The notes: generated by a model not told the origin, from the sequence alone. A stretch of 64,000 bases of DNA from Xanthomarina arctica (GCF_014638915.1 NZ_BMFQ01000003.1:124001-188000); one strand, 5' to 3'. Positions 8,335 to 17,639 are shown, counted from the stretch's first letter. Made by a program: numbers and translations.

Positions 8335-10159
8335 TGCAAAAAACAACCGCTTAGATTATGGAGCAGCGCTAAAACCTCCAATGGGATATGATTTAGACTT
8401 TGCTGTAACCACAACATATACTTTAGATTTAGAAGCTATTTTGCTTATTCCTGTTGCCCTATTTTTTTCAGGAGATCTAGATTTTAATCCAAAAGAAATT
8501 AGAGAAGATATGCTGGAAGCTTTAACAAATGTTTCCAAGCATATTGCTGTATTTTGCCAGCGTGGAAAAATTAAAGTGCCTAAACCTTACAATCCATTAA
8601 TGGCATATTGGGAAAAAGGAATTCATCAAATTCAAATGCCTAATTATGACCAATCATTTCATCCTAAAATTTGGATTATTCGATATACTGCAAAAAACAA
8701 AAAAGAACCTATTAAATACCGTTTCATTTCTACAAGTCGTAACCTAACTTTCTCAAGAGACTGGGATATGGCAATAACTACAGATGGTGAAGTAAATAAA
8801 ATTGAAAAGGAAAACAACAAAGGAATTATAGATTTACTTCAGTATTTAAAAAAAACAAGTGGTTTTAATATTCCAGAAGTGTTTTTTAAAGAACTACCCA
8901 AAGTAGCATTTGAGGTACCTGATGGTTTTACAAATATTGACTTCCACCCTATTGGTATAAATAAAACATACAAAAATCCTATTACTACCAAATCAGAAAA
9001 GCAAGATTACCGTTTAGTGGTTTCTCCTTTTTTAGACAAAACAACCTTAAATTATTTTACTGGGTCTACGAAGCAGTGTGCTGTTTTCAGTACAGATTTT
9101 GAATTATCTAGTTTAAAGGAAGCCGATTTAAAAAGTGTAACCAAAAAATTCTGTTTTTCACCGTTTATTGAAGAGGCAGAAAGTATGGATGAATTAAGTG
9201 AACCCGATGAAATTCCAATGAGTCAAAGTTTGCATGCAAAATTATTTATTGATAAAAAAGGAAGTTCAATTTCATGGTACTTAGGTTCTGCTAATGCAAC
9301 AAAACCAGCTTCAGAAAAAAATATAGAATTCATGGTGGAACTTAAAACGGATAGTTCATCAAAGGGTCCGCAACAAATGGTGAGAAAACTAACAACTACA
9401 AGTGATTCTCCAATATGCTTATTTGAACCTTTTGATAGTGAAGAAAGGACCATACTGGAATCTGAAAAAATAAAGGAGCAACAAATTAGAAAAATTATAC
9501 ATACCCTTTCTGATATAATAATAACAGGAAAAGCAATCAAGAATGAATCAGGAAATTATGATTTGGAGATAACAGTCCCTAAAAAAGACTTAAAACTTCC
9601 TGAAGGGATAATTATAAAAATAAAACCTTTACCAGAAAAAAGGAAATCAAGTGTAGCTATTAATGCAATTGAAGAACAAATAATTACAGATTTTAATAAT
9701 TATGAGGAAATCAATTTAAGCCCTTTTTTGATAATCGAAATAGAACTAAATTCAAAAATAGAAAAACGTTTTGTGGTTGACATGAAGATAAATCTCGAGG
9801 AAACACGATTCAATAAGATTTTTTCTACAATCATTAATAATCGTTCTCGTTTTCTAAACTACTTATCATTCCTACTTTCGGAGGAAACACCCGACAAATT
9901 AGAAGATGAATACATAGCTAATAAAAAACGAAAAGGCACTGGAATGGACACTTCCATTGCATTTTTTGATGGTACTCCTATTTATGAAAAGTTAATGATT
10001 ACTTCAAGTAGAAACCCTGAGCGTTTAAAGAAAATAGACCGTCTAATTGAGAGGTTAAAAGGGGAAAAAGAAACGAACGGAACAGAAATAGTGACGATTG
10101 AATTTGAGGAATTATGGCAAGTATTCAAACCTACTAATACTATAGAGAATGGAAGCTAA
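8327..10159 (+). CDS. Phospholipase D-fold (HKD) nuclease-like protein
   Basis: 610 residues. Two PLD-superfamily half-sites are visible: SFHPKIWIIRY near residues 110-120 followed by a TSRNLT segment, and SLHAKLFIDKKGSS near 301-314 followed by LGSANATKPASEKNIEFMVE. The second is a good HxKxxxxD motif with the typical downstream GSAN. The first lacks the usual Asp and may be degenerate. PLD-fold proteins in defence loci include DrmC of DISARM. The last 200 residues are unassigned. The gene overlaps DUF6361 by 8 bp and the helicase by 11 bp, so all three are probably made together. It could be a nuclease or a DNA-binding subunit. Confidence 0.8.
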   Translation: MLDAKNNRLDYGAALKPPMGYDLDFAVTTTYTLDLEAILLIPVALFFSGDLDFNPKEIREDMLEALTNVSKHIAVFCQRGKIKVPKPYNPLMAYWEKGIHQIQMPNYDQSFHPKIWIIRYTAKNKKEPIKYRFISTSRNLTFSRDWDMAITTDGEVNKIEKENNKGIIDLLQYLKKTSGFNIPEVFFKELPKVAFEVPDGFTNIDFHPIGINKTYKNPITTKSEKQDYRLVVSPFLDKTTLNYFTGSTKQCAVFSTDFELSSLKEADLKSVTKKFCFSPFIEEAESMDELSEPDEIPMSQSLHAKLFIDKKGSSISWYLGSANATKPASEKNIEFMVELKTDSSSKGPQQMVRKLTTTSDSPICLFEPFDSEERTILESEKIKEQQIRKIIHTLSDIIITGKAIKNESGNYDLEITVPKKDLKLPEGIIIKIKPLPEKRKSSVAINAIEEQIITDFNNYEEINLSPFLIIEIELNSKIEKRFVVDMKINLEETRFNKIFSTIINNRSRFLNYLSFLLSEETPDKLEDEYIANKKRKGTGMDTSIAFFDGTPIYEKLMITSSRNPERLKKIDRLIERLKGEKETNGTEIVTIEFEELWQVFKPTNTIENGS

Positions 10160-13100
10160 AGAATATATAGAAATAGCATTAGCAGGTCTAAAAGACTTTC
10201 AGTTAGAAACCGTAAACTATACCATAAAACAGTTTTTTGAAAACAATAAAACCAAAATGTTAATCGCAGATGAGGTGGGTTTAGGAAAAACAATTGTTTC
10301 TAGAGGTATTGTAGCTAAAATGTATGAAAAACATCTGCTAAGCAAAAACAAATCGAAGACTTTTAATGTGGTTTACATTTGCTCAAATCAAGCTATAGCG
10401 AAACAAAATATAGAGAAATTAAACATTTTTTATGGTGAAGATGCAGAACAAGTTATAGATTATTCAAGTACTGACGACAGAATAACAGCTTTAGCTTATG
10501 AGCCAAAAGAACAGAAAGGCAAATTCAAGTTCAGAATAAAAGCATTTACTCCAGCCACATCATTTGACCAAAAAACGAACGTTGGACGTTCGGATGAGCG
10601 GGTACTATTATATAGATTACTTCTCAATATAGAAACTCTAAAAGATAAAAAAAACAGTTTAAAATGGTTGCTAAAAGGCAATCGTTTTATGAAGGACACC
10701 AATTGGGATAAAGCTATTAATGATGCTAATTTAATCGAAAGTGGAAAAAAACAAAAACACTCCCATTTAGGTACCTATAGAAATATTCGAAAGGATTTAT
10801 ATTCTAAATACCATAAGGTATTAAAACAAAAAGTGGCAATTTCTGATTTAAAAAGTATCTATAATCATTATGATATCCTACAGGAAAAATCAGTTATTTT
10901 TTTATTAGAAAAAATATGTAGTGAAAGAATTCAGAGAGATAACTATTATACAAAATTCAAACACTTCAAAAGTATCATAAACTATTTGAGAGTAAAATTA
11001 TCGGAGTGTTGTAAAGAATATTTAGAAGCAAATTTATTTATTTTAGATGAGTTTCAACGATATAATAAACTAATCAAAACAAAAGCATCAAATGAGCCAG
11101 GAACAGAATTAGCACGTCAAATCCTCAACAAAGAGGGAGCAAGAGTTCTGATGCTTTCTGCAACTCCTTTCAAACCCTATACCAACGAATTTGATCATTT
11201 AAATGGCGAACACCATCATATAGAATTTGAAAATGTATTGCGTTTTTTACTAAAAGAGGAAAATGAAACTTTTTGGCAGAAGTTTGAAGTAAATAGAAAA
11301 TCATTCTTTCATAATTTAAGACACATCGCATCCTTAAAGGAGAATTTTGATGAAGCAAAAGAGGCAAAAGAAAATCTAGAAAATGTATATCGTTCATGTA
11401 TTGCAAGAACGGAAAGAATGTTGGTTTCTAAAAATAAAGATGCCATGATGAAAAGTAATATTGAGGTTTTAAAAATCAGCAAAGAAGATATAAATGATTT
11501 TGTTCAATTTGATAAAATTGTTCAACATCTTAATGAAACACATAAAAGCAAATTAGCTATTCCAATAGAATATGCAAAATCATGTCCTTATCCACTATCA
11601 TTTCTAACAAATTACCAACATAAAAAAAAATTAGAGGAGCATTACAATCAAGACGAAGTATTACGAAAATTGGTTAATTCGTCGAAAGAAAATTGGTTAG
11701 ATTTTAATTTAATAAAGAACTACAAACCATTATTTAGCACAAGAAATAAAGTTATTCCTAATGCCAAAATAAGATTGTTGTTGGATGAAACAATTGACAA
11801 AGATGGTTGGAAATATTTATGGATTCCACCTAGTCTTCCTTATTATGGATTAAAAGGGGCATTTGAAAATTCAAAAGGCTATACCAAAACATTACTTTTT
11901 TCATCATGGAAAATGGTACCTCGTATGGTAGCAAGCATTGTTTCCTATGAAGCAGAAAGATTATCTGTTGGTAAATTACTTCACCAAACACAGCGAACAG
12001 AGTCCTATTTTGAAAAAAAGAGGTATCCATTTCCATTACTAACGTTCAAAACAATAAAAGAAGATAAATCGCTATCAGGGATGAATAACTTTATGTTAAA
12101 TTACCCATCCATCTATTTAATAGATTTGTTTGATAGTGCGACGAATATTACTAATAAAAAAACACTAAGTGAAATCAAATCAGAGTTAAAAAGTAAATTA
12201 ATTTCTGAATTAAGAAGTCTAAAGATATTTGAAATGGGTCACGAGGATGGTGATTGGCAAAAATGGTCTTGGTATGCGGTATTATTATTAGACAAAAACC
12301 ATAAGGATGTTAATCATTTGGAAAATTGGTTAAACTCAAAGCATATTGATGATATTGCTGTTGATGTTGAGGATGCAGAAAATAAAGAGGATAAGTCAGG
12401 AAAGTTTAAACATTTTGAAGAAGTCAAGAATGTAATTTGTAAAAACCAAATTCCAAAACTTAATAAAATTACTGAATCACAATTTCAAATAGTAGTTGAT
12501 TTTTTAGTAGATTTATGTTTAGGCGCTCCTGCTAATGCAGCATATAGATCATTCGATAAATTGTACGGAGAAACTATAGAAAAAAAATTAGTCGAAAGTT
12601 ATCATATTGCTTCTGGATTTATCTCTTTATTCAATAAACCGGAAAGCATTGCTGTAATCCAATTAAACACAAATCAAAAAGAATATTATAACAGTGTTCT
12701 AGAATATTGTATTGATGGCAATATTCAATCTATGTTGGATGAATATTTTTATATGCTAAAAGACAGTAATAGTGTTAGAGATAGTAGACAGTTATCAGAA
12801 ACAGTAACAGATATATTATCATTAAGATCCAGTCCTTTAGAAATTGGTAATATAAAAGATTTAAAAAGTAAAAAGAAGGATAAAAATAGAATCCGTTCCC
12901 ATTTTGCATTAGATTTCGGCGAACAAAAAATAACTTCCGCTAAAGCAAATAGACAAATCAATATTAGAGAAGCTTTTAACTCTCCATTCAGGCCTTTTGT
13001 CTTAGCATCAACATCAATAGGACAAGAAGGTTTAGATTTTCATTTTTACAGTAAAAAAATTGTCCATTGGAATTTACCTTCAAATCCAATTGATTTTGAA

Positions 13101-13505
13101 CAAAGGGAAGGTAGAATTCATAGATACAAAGGACATGTAATTCGTTTGAATGTAGCCGATAAGTATAAAAATCAGTTAGAAATTAACGATGTAAATTGTT
13201 GGGATAACTTATTTGAAAAAGCGGCTAATTCAGAAAAAATTGATTCAAAATTTCCATGTGATTTAATACCCTCTTGGCATTTAGAAACTGAGGATAGCTT
13301 AAAAATTAATAGAATAGTTCCACTATATCCATTTAGTAAAGACATTGAAAAATACCAAAACATGCTGAGGGTCTTAGCCTTTTACAGGTTTACTTTCGGA
13401 CAACCAAGACAAGATGAATTAATTGAAATTCTAGACGATTCAAACGATACAGCTTTATTAGAAGATTTATTGATTAATTTGAGCCCAATCAGTTATTTGA
13501 AGTAA
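10149..13505 (+). CDS. Large SF2/SNF2-like helicase
   Basis: 1118 residues. Walker A lies in IADEVGLGKTIVSRGI (residues 39-54), motif II in LFILDEFQRYNKL (about 295-307) and motif III in LMLSATPFKPY (about 335-345). The second RecA domain has VLASTSIGQEGLDFHF near 947-962 and NPIDFEQREGRIHRYKGH near 975-993, the SF2 motif V/VI region. About 600 residues separate the two lobes, much more than in a minimal helicase, and probably hold a specificity or interaction domain. In known systems such as DISARM, a helicase of this kind acts with a PLD protein on invading DNA. The start overlaps the PLD gene by 11 bp; the next gene begins 12 bp after the stop. Confidence 0.85.
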   Translation: MEAKEYIEIALAGLKDFQLETVNYTIKQFFENNKTKMLIADEVGLGKTIVSRGIVAKMYEKHLLSKNKSKTFNVVYICSNQAIAKQNIEKLNIFYGEDAEQVIDYSSTDDRITALAYEPKEQKGKFKFRIKAFTPATSFDQKTNVGRSDERVLLYRLLLNIETLKDKKNSLKWLLKGNRFMKDTNWDKAINDANLIESGKKQKHSHLGTYRNIRKDLYSKYHKVLKQKVAISDLKSIYNHYDILQEKSVIFLLEKICSERIQRDNYYTKFKHFKSIINYLRVKLSECCKEYLEANLFILDEFQRYNKLIKTKASNEPGTELARQILNKEGARVLMLSATPFKPYTNEFDHLNGEHHHIEFENVLRFLLKEENETFWQKFEVNRKSFFHNLRHIASLKENFDEAKEAKENLENVYRSCIARTERMLVSKNKDAMMKSNIEVLKISKEDINDFVQFDKIVQHLNETHKSKLAIPIEYAKSCPYPLSFLTNYQHKKKLEEHYNQDEVLRKLVNSSKENWLDFNLIKNYKPLFSTRNKVIPNAKIRLLLDETIDKDGWKYLWIPPSLPYYGLKGAFENSKGYTKTLLFSSWKMVPRMVASIVSYEAERLSVGKLLHQTQRTESYFEKKRYPFPLLTFKTIKEDKSLSGMNNFMLNYPSIYLIDLFDSATNITNKKTLSEIKSELKSKLISELRSLKIFEMGHEDGDWQKWSWYAVLLLDKNHKDVNHLENWLNSKHIDDIAVDVEDAENKEDKSGKFKHFEEVKNVICKNQIPKLNKITESQFQIVVDFLVDLCLGAPANAAYRSFDKLYGETIEKKLVESYHIASGFISLFNKPESIAVIQLNTNQKEYYNSVLEYCIDGNIQSMLDEYFYMLKDSNSVRDSRQLSETVTDILSLRSSPLEIGNIKDLKSKKKDKNRIRSHFALDFGEQKITSAKANRQINIREAFNSPFRPFVLASTSIGQEGLDFHFYSKKIVHWNLPSNPIDFEQREGRIHRYKGHVIRLNVADKYKNQLEINDVNCWDNLFEKAANSEKIDSKFPCDLIPSWHLETEDSLKINRIVPLYPFSKDIEKYQNMLRVLAFYRFTFGQPRQDELIEILDDSNDTALLEDLLINLSPISYLK

Positions 13506-13517
13506 ATAATTTTCAAA

Positions 13518-15020
13518 ATGCAAAAACCCATCCTTTCAAAATCGACGTTTATAAGAGGCTTACAATGCGAAAAATCATTGTACCTCTATAAGCACCACTA
13601 TAATTTAAAGGATGAAACGCCAGCACAATTACAAGCTATTTTTAATCAAGGTAACAATGTAGGCATATTGGCTCAAGAGTTATTCCCTAATGGTGTAGAT
13701 GCATCCCCACCAAACCATTTTAAAATGCAAGAATCTGTTTTTAAAACGCAAGATTTTATTGCAAATGGGGAAACCATTATTTATGAAGCAACTTTTCAAT
13801 TTAATGGTGTTTTAGCAGCTTTAGACATCCTTGTAAAACATGAGGATGGCTGGAAAGCCTATGAGGTTAAAAGTTCAACCAGTGTTTCAGACACCTATGT
13901 AATTGATGCGGCTATACAATTCTACACCATTGTAAATTCTGGCATCGATTTAAAAGACATTTCCATTGTCCATATAAACAACCAGTACGTAAAGAATGGA
14001 GAAATAGATATACAGCAACTATTTACAATAGAATCCGTATACGACAGGGTTCTAGAAGTAATACCAAATATTCCTAATCAAGTTGAAAACTTAAAGCAGG
14101 TTATAAAGCAAGAGTCTATTCCTAATATAGATATTGGTGAGCATTGCAACACCCCTTACTCTTGCGATTTTAAAGGTCATTGTTGGAAACACATTCCAGA
14201 AAACTCCATATTTGATATTTCAAATTTATGGGCAAGCAAAAAATTTCAATTATATGATAAAGGTATTACAACTTTTAATCAGATAGATCTAGACAATAAT
14301 TCTTTAAATGCAAATCAGCAATTACAAGTCACAAGCGAATTAAATAACACAACCTACATAGATAGAGACAAAATCGCCACTTTTATAAAAGACCTCTCCT
14401 ACCCACTTTATTTTCTGGATTTTGAAACCATGGGATCTGCAATTCCTATATATGATAGTACGAGGCCATATCAACAATTTGTATTTCAGTACTCGCTACA
14501 TGTGCAACTTAAAGTAAATGATGAGGTTACACATTTAGAATATTTAGCTGAAACGACAACCAATGAAGATCCTAGAATAGGCTTTGTAAAACAATTAATA
14601 AACGATTGTGGCACTACTGGCGATATTTTAGTCTACAATATTGGCTTTGAAAGAGGAAAACTAAACGATCTAATAGACTTCTTTCCACAACATACCAACG
14701 AATTAAATAATATCATAAATCGTTTAAAAGACTTAATGATACCATTTCAAAAACGTTGGTACTATACTCCAGAGATGAAAGGAAGCTATTCTATAAAATA
14801 TGTGCTCCCTGCATTAGTGCCTGAGTTATCATATCAAGATTTAGAAATCAAAGAAGGTGGTACTGCAAGCACCGTATTTGCACAAATGGCGAGTGGACAG
14901 TTTCCTGGAGATTATGAAAAAACAAGAACAGATTTACTGGAATATTGTAAATTGGATACCTATGCAATGGTAAAGATATATGAGGTGTTAAAAACTATAT
15001 TAAGTACCAAAATTCAATAA
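13518..15020 (+). CDS. DUF2779-type protein: Cas4/RecB-like nuclease plus DEDD-type exonuclease-like domain
   Basis: 500 residues. The N-terminal half has a PD-(D/E)XK pattern (LDILVKHEDGWKAYEVKSS, about 99-117) and cysteines in EHCNTPYSCDFKGHCW (about 212-227), as in Cas4/RecB-type nucleases that hold an Fe-S cluster. An N-terminal Cys (LQCEKS, about residue 17) could complete the set. The C-terminal half has LYFLDFETMG (DxE, near 296-305), YNIGFERGKL near 375 and YCKLDTYAM near 478, which fit the DUF2779 RNase H-like/DEDD fold. It starts 12 bp after the helicase and is probably its operon partner, although DUF2779 proteins also occur alone. Confidence 0.8.
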   Translation: MQKPILSKSTFIRGLQCEKSLYLYKHHYNLKDETPAQLQAIFNQGNNVGILAQELFPNGVDASPPNHFKMQESVFKTQDFIANGETIIYEATFQFNGVLAALDILVKHEDGWKAYEVKSSTSVSDTYVIDAAIQFYTIVNSGIDLKDISIVHINNQYVKNGEIDIQQLFTIESVYDRVLEVIPNIPNQVENLKQVIKQESIPNIDIGEHCNTPYSCDFKGHCWKHIPENSIFDISNLWASKKFQLYDKGITTFNQIDLDNNSLNANQQLQVTSELNNTTYIDRDKIATFIKDLSYPLYFLDFETMGSAIPIYDSTRPYQQFVFQYSLHVQLKVNDEVTHLEYLAETTTNEDPRIGFVKQLINDCGTTGDILVYNIGFERGKLNDLIDFFPQHTNELNNIINRLKDLMIPFQKRWYYTPEMKGSYSIKYVLPALVPELSYQDLEIKEGGTASTVFAQMASGQFPGDYEKTRTDLLEYCKLDTYAMVKIYEVLKTILSTKIQ

Positions 15021-15115
15021 GTAAGCGCCCATTTGAAATCTATCAAATAAAGCGCCATTTTAGTAAAATCACATAATTCTATATTTGTGCTCTTTTAATA
15101 TTAAAATTAATATCT

Positions 15116-15685
15116 CTATCTCTTTACATAAGTTTTATTCCCATTAGAATTAATATAATATCTTCCACCTCGAGGTCCGGTATAAATAGTTCTAGTAGGA
15201 CTTGATGAGTAATTATAGTTCGATCTTTGATTACTTGGTTTATTATATACAGGAGAGCTGTAACTCGGAGATGTATAGTTGGTTTTTATTGGTTTCGCAG
15301 TAGAAGTTGAATAGTAATTTGGAGATTTCACTTGATATATATGGTTTGAATTGTTTTGTGAAACTTGAGATCTTTCCCTTGCAGTTTTTATTTTATGCTG
15401 TTCTACTGTTAACAATTGCATATTTCTCGGGTCATCTGTTCCTCCTTGTGACAAAGGAATAATATGATCAATTTCGTATCCATAAGGTGTGCTGCTATAT
15501 CCTTGTGACTTCAAAAAAGCATTTTTATTAGCTTCACTTCTTACAACTTTAGGCATACCTGTTGTACTATAATATGCGTCATAGATATATTCCGTGCTTC
15601 CTATTGTATAAGTTGATTGTGCATTTAAAAGCGTAATGGCAATTAAAATGCTAACGACTGATAAAATGTATTTAATAATTTTCAT
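15116..15685 (-). CDS. Exported HNH nuclease with C-terminal PBCV-type basic adaptor motif
   Basis: 189 residues. A signal peptide covers about residues 1-22 (MKIIKYILSVVSILIAITLL then NAQS). The HNH core is in YEIDHIIPLSQGGTDDPRN...LLTVEQHKIKTARE (about 48-85), with the Asp-His pair, the Asn and the last His in place. A Ser/Tyr/Pro/Asn-rich linker of ~70 residues leads to GPRGGRYYINSNGNKTYVKR, which resembles the small PBCV basic adaptor domain that packages proteins or binds DNA. A secreted nuclease suggests action outside the cytoplasm, either on incoming DNA or on a rival. It has its own copy of the GGTTAMC-N15-TWTTAA promoter, so it probably belongs to the sigma-factor regulon encoded upstream. 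Confidence 0.8.
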   Translation of the reverse strand: MKIIKYILSVVSILIAITLLNAQSTYTIGSTEYIYDAYYSTTGMPKVVRSEANKNAFLKSQGYSSTPYGYEIDHIIPLSQGGTDDPRNMQLLTVEQHKIKTARERSQVSQNNSNHIYQVKSPNYYSTSTAKPIKTNYTSPSYSSPVYNKPSNQRSNYNYSSSPTRTIYTGPRGGRYYINSNGNKTYVKR

Positions 15686-15719
15686 TTGAAAATAATTTAA
15701 AAGTTAAACTGATTTATTA

Positions 15720-15748
15720 CTTAAAAGCATTATTATAAAAAGTTAACC
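15720..15748 (-). promoter_or_regulatory. Candidate ECF promoter (GGTTAAC-N15-TTTTAAG) for the HNH gene
   Basis: On the minus strand GGTTAAC (15742-15748) is followed after exactly 15 bp by TTTTAAG (15720-15726), 34 bp before the ATG. The downstream stretch TAAGTAATAAATCAG also matches the vWA gene promoter at 16868-16896. It is the most divergent of seven such sites in the window. Confidence 0.65.
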
Positions 15749-16120
15749 GAGTGAAATTTTTTAAAAATTTGCTGTGACTTATAAAAAACATTTGCCTACA
15801 CAATTTATAAGCTATGGCTTAGTCTGTCCTCACTTGGAAAATCCTACGGATTTCGAAACGCCAGTTTTTATTTGGATTGATTCGCGTTTTAACATTCAAT
15901 TAAAGCATCAAAAAATGCAATCAAATTTTATAACTCTAAAAGATTAAATTTATCTTTAGAATTTAAAACACCAAACGACTTGCACCAAAATACCGCTTAA
16001 AATCATTAAATAACTTGTAGCCATATTTTAGGACGTGACACACCTACTCTTTTCAATTTCCGGCTACACTGTTTCAAATCTTATGTTTAGAGATTTATTG
16101 TTTTTAATAAGTAAAGTTTA
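15749..16120. other. Intergenic region without a recognisable gene
   Basis: About 370 bp between the HNH promoter and the end of the vWA gene. It contains decayed text such as TTGGAAAATCCTACGGATTT near 15834, which recalls the GGAAAATCC hairpin arms in the cassette-like repeats near 61530 and 62340. No ORF of note, and no clear terminator for the vWA gene. Confidence 0.35.
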
Positions 16121-16831
16121 CTAATTGCCAAAAAATTTCTGCCAAAATGAAGGCCTCGCTTCTGCTGGAGTACTTACATTTTTAGTATTGTTTTCTGAGT
16201 TTTCATTTTCGTAGAAGTCAAATCCTACTTTTTCCTTCATTTTAATTTTTTCACTATATCTTAAACGCGCCATTTTTTCCTTCTCAAACATCATTCTCAT
16301 GTCTGCTTCATTTTTATTAAAATTCATGGTGTTGTTAATTGAAATGGAGGAGGCCATCTTTTCTACGTCATGATCAGTTCCGATATATGTAAACGTCCAG
16401 CGGTTTAGTTTAAGCGCTTCAATCATGCTCTTGATATCACGTCCAGAATATTCTTTTGACGAGTTTTCTTCCCCATCTGTTAAAATAGTCACAAGTACAT
16501 TGTAGTCTGTGCCTCTTTCAACTTTCTGTCTTAACTTATTAATTCCAAAACCTATGGCGTCAAACAATGGTGTAGATGCATTAGGATGGTAATTTGAATC
16601 GTCAATTTGTTCAAGCTTATTAACTGGATCCACAAAGTGTACAAGTTTTTGACGAATACCATTAAAGGTTACTAATGAAATAAAATGCTCTTGCTCTGGA
16701 TGCTCTTTTTCAATGCCTTTTGCGGTCTGTACTATTTCGTTAAACCCCTGGATAGCTGTTTGCTTAATTGAATGCATAGAGCCGCTTTCATCCAAGATGA
16801 TAAGGTTGTGTATTTGATGCCTTTTGTTCAT
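16121..16831 (-). CDS. Cytoplasmic von Willebrand factor A (vWA/TerY-like) protein
   Basis: 236 residues. The vWA MIDAS motif is DESGSM (residues 14-19), with a Thr in NASTPLFDAI near 84-93 and an Asp in VTILTDGEENSS near 108-119. No signal peptide. The C-terminus is charged and ends PSFWQKFFGN. Such proteins bind a divalent metal and a protein partner; TerY-like vWA proteins occur in stress and defence modules with kinases or phosphatases, none of which is adjacent here. It has a copy of the shared GGTTACC-N15-TATTAAG promoter and is probably an effector or adaptor of the ECF regulon. Confidence 0.85.
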   Translation of the reverse strand: MNKRHQIHNLIILDESGSMHSIKQTAIQGFNEIVQTAKGIEKEHPEQEHFISLVTFNGIRQKLVHFVDPVNKLEQIDDSNYHPNASTPLFDAIGFGINKLRQKVERGTDYNVLVTILTDGEENSSKEYSGRDIKSMIEALKLNRWTFTYIGTDHDVEKMASSISINNTMNFNKNEADMRMMFEKEKMARLRYSEKIKMKEKVGFDFYENENSENNTKNVSTPAEARPSFWQKFFGN

Positions 16832-16867
16832 TGTAATTGTTTATTTAATTGTTAAGCTGATTTATTA

Positions 16868-16896
16868 CTTAATAGCGTTTATATAAAAAGGTAACC
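16868..16896 (-). promoter_or_regulatory. Candidate ECF promoter (GGTTACC-N15-TATTAAG) for the vWA gene
   Basis: GGTTACC at 16890-16896 and TATTAAG at 16868-16874 on the minus strand, spacer exactly 15 bp. It lies 37 bp before the start codon of the vWA gene. Matches the six other sites in element and spacing. Confidence 0.75.
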
Positions 16897-16909
16897 CAGA
16901 AAAATTGAT

Positions 16910-16948
16910 AATTTAAAAAAATAAAACCCCAGCGCTGACTAGGGTTTG
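16910..16948 (-). terminator. Intrinsic terminator of the DYxGN repeat protein gene
   Basis: On the minus strand AAACCCTAG pairs with TGGGGTTT across a short loop (16924-16947) and is followed by a T-rich tract. It lies 30-70 bp after the stop of the gene at 16977-17489 and just before the vWA gene promoter, so it separates the two units. Confidence 0.7.
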
Positions 16949-16976
16949 ATATGCTTAGGATATAAAAATTTAATCT

Positions 16977-17489
16977 TTAATCCCATGGATTAGAAGTTGT
17001 GGTCGTATTATAATTCCCAAAATAATCAAAAGATCCAGTTGAAGTTCCTGTCTGTTGCCCTGAACTATTAGTATAAATCGTATTTACATTATTAAAGTAA
17101 TCAACTGAGGAACTACTTTGCCCTGCAGAACTTCCATTACTATTGTAATAGTTCACATTATAATTATCAAAATAATCTGTTGATCCAGATGATGATCCTA
17201 TGGTCGATCCAGTTGAATTATACGAAGTGGTATTTGTGTTCCCATAGTAATCTACTTTGGAAGTTGAAGTACCAATTACAGATCCTGAATTACCATAGTA
17301 AGTGGTGTTATCGTTACCAATATAGTCAGTAGAGGTAGTGCTTTTTGCTACCGTACTGCCATAACTATTTGAATAAGTAGTGTTCGTGTTTCCAAAATAA
17401 TCAACGCTAGTGGTCGAGCTTAATGTTTGTCCTAAACATGTTGAAAGATTGAAAATTAAGATTGCTGTTACTGAAAAAATTGTTTTCAT
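16977..17489 (-). CDS. Exported protein of six DYxGN-type tandem repeats
   Basis: 170 residues. A signal peptide covers about 1-20 (MKTIFSVTAILIFNLSTCLG). The rest is six repeats of ~23 residues with the pattern DY(F/I/Y)(G/D/N)N-x-N-T-x-Y followed by a Ser/Gly/Thr stretch; the cores are DYFGN, DYIGN, DYYGN, DYFDN, DYFNN and DYFGN. Such Asn/Tyr/Gly/Ser-rich repeats often form extracellular beta-structures or fibres. I do not recognise the family. It has its own GGTTACC-N15-TATTAAT promoter and a good terminator, so it is a single-gene unit of the ECF regulon. A role as a surface or matrix protein is inference. Confidence 0.75.
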   Translation of the reverse strand: MKTIFSVTAILIFNLSTCLGQTLSSTTSVDYFGNTNTTYSNSYGSTVAKSTTSTDYIGNDNTTYYGNSGSVIGTSTSKVDYYGNTNTTSYNSTGSTIGSSSGSTDYFDNYNVNYYNSNGSSAGQSSSSVDYFNNVNTIYTNSSGQQTGTSTGSFDYFGNYNTTTTSNPWD

Positions 17490-17528
17490 AATAATGAATT
17501 TTAAAGTGTTATTTATTTGTTTATATTC

Positions 17529-17557
17529 ATTAATAAGGTTTCAAATAAAAGGTAACC
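17529..17557 (-). promoter_or_regulatory. Candidate ECF promoter (GGTTACC-N15-TATTAAT) for the repeat protein
   Basis: GGTTACC at 17551-17557 and TATTAAT at 17529-17535 on the minus strand, spacer 15 bp, 40 bp upstream of the ATG. It lies back to back with the plus-strand promoter at 17640-17668, so the two genes are divergently transcribed. Confidence 0.75.
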
Positions 17558-17639
17558 CTTCAAATTCCATTTTTTTTTAATAAATGTCTTAATAACATAT
17601 ATTTTACAATTAAATTACATAACATAAAAATAATTTTAG

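Noticed and set aside
6743-13505. Assigning the operon to DISARM
   Set aside because: The helicase and PLD fit, but there is no DUF1998 (DrmB) protein and no methyltransferase, and DUF6361 is not a DISARM component known to me.
16977-17489. Regular DNA repeats that could suggest a CRISPR array
   Set aside because: The repeats are imperfect, in frame, and encode the DYxGN protein repeats behind a signal peptide; there are no constant direct repeats with unique spacers and no cas genes.
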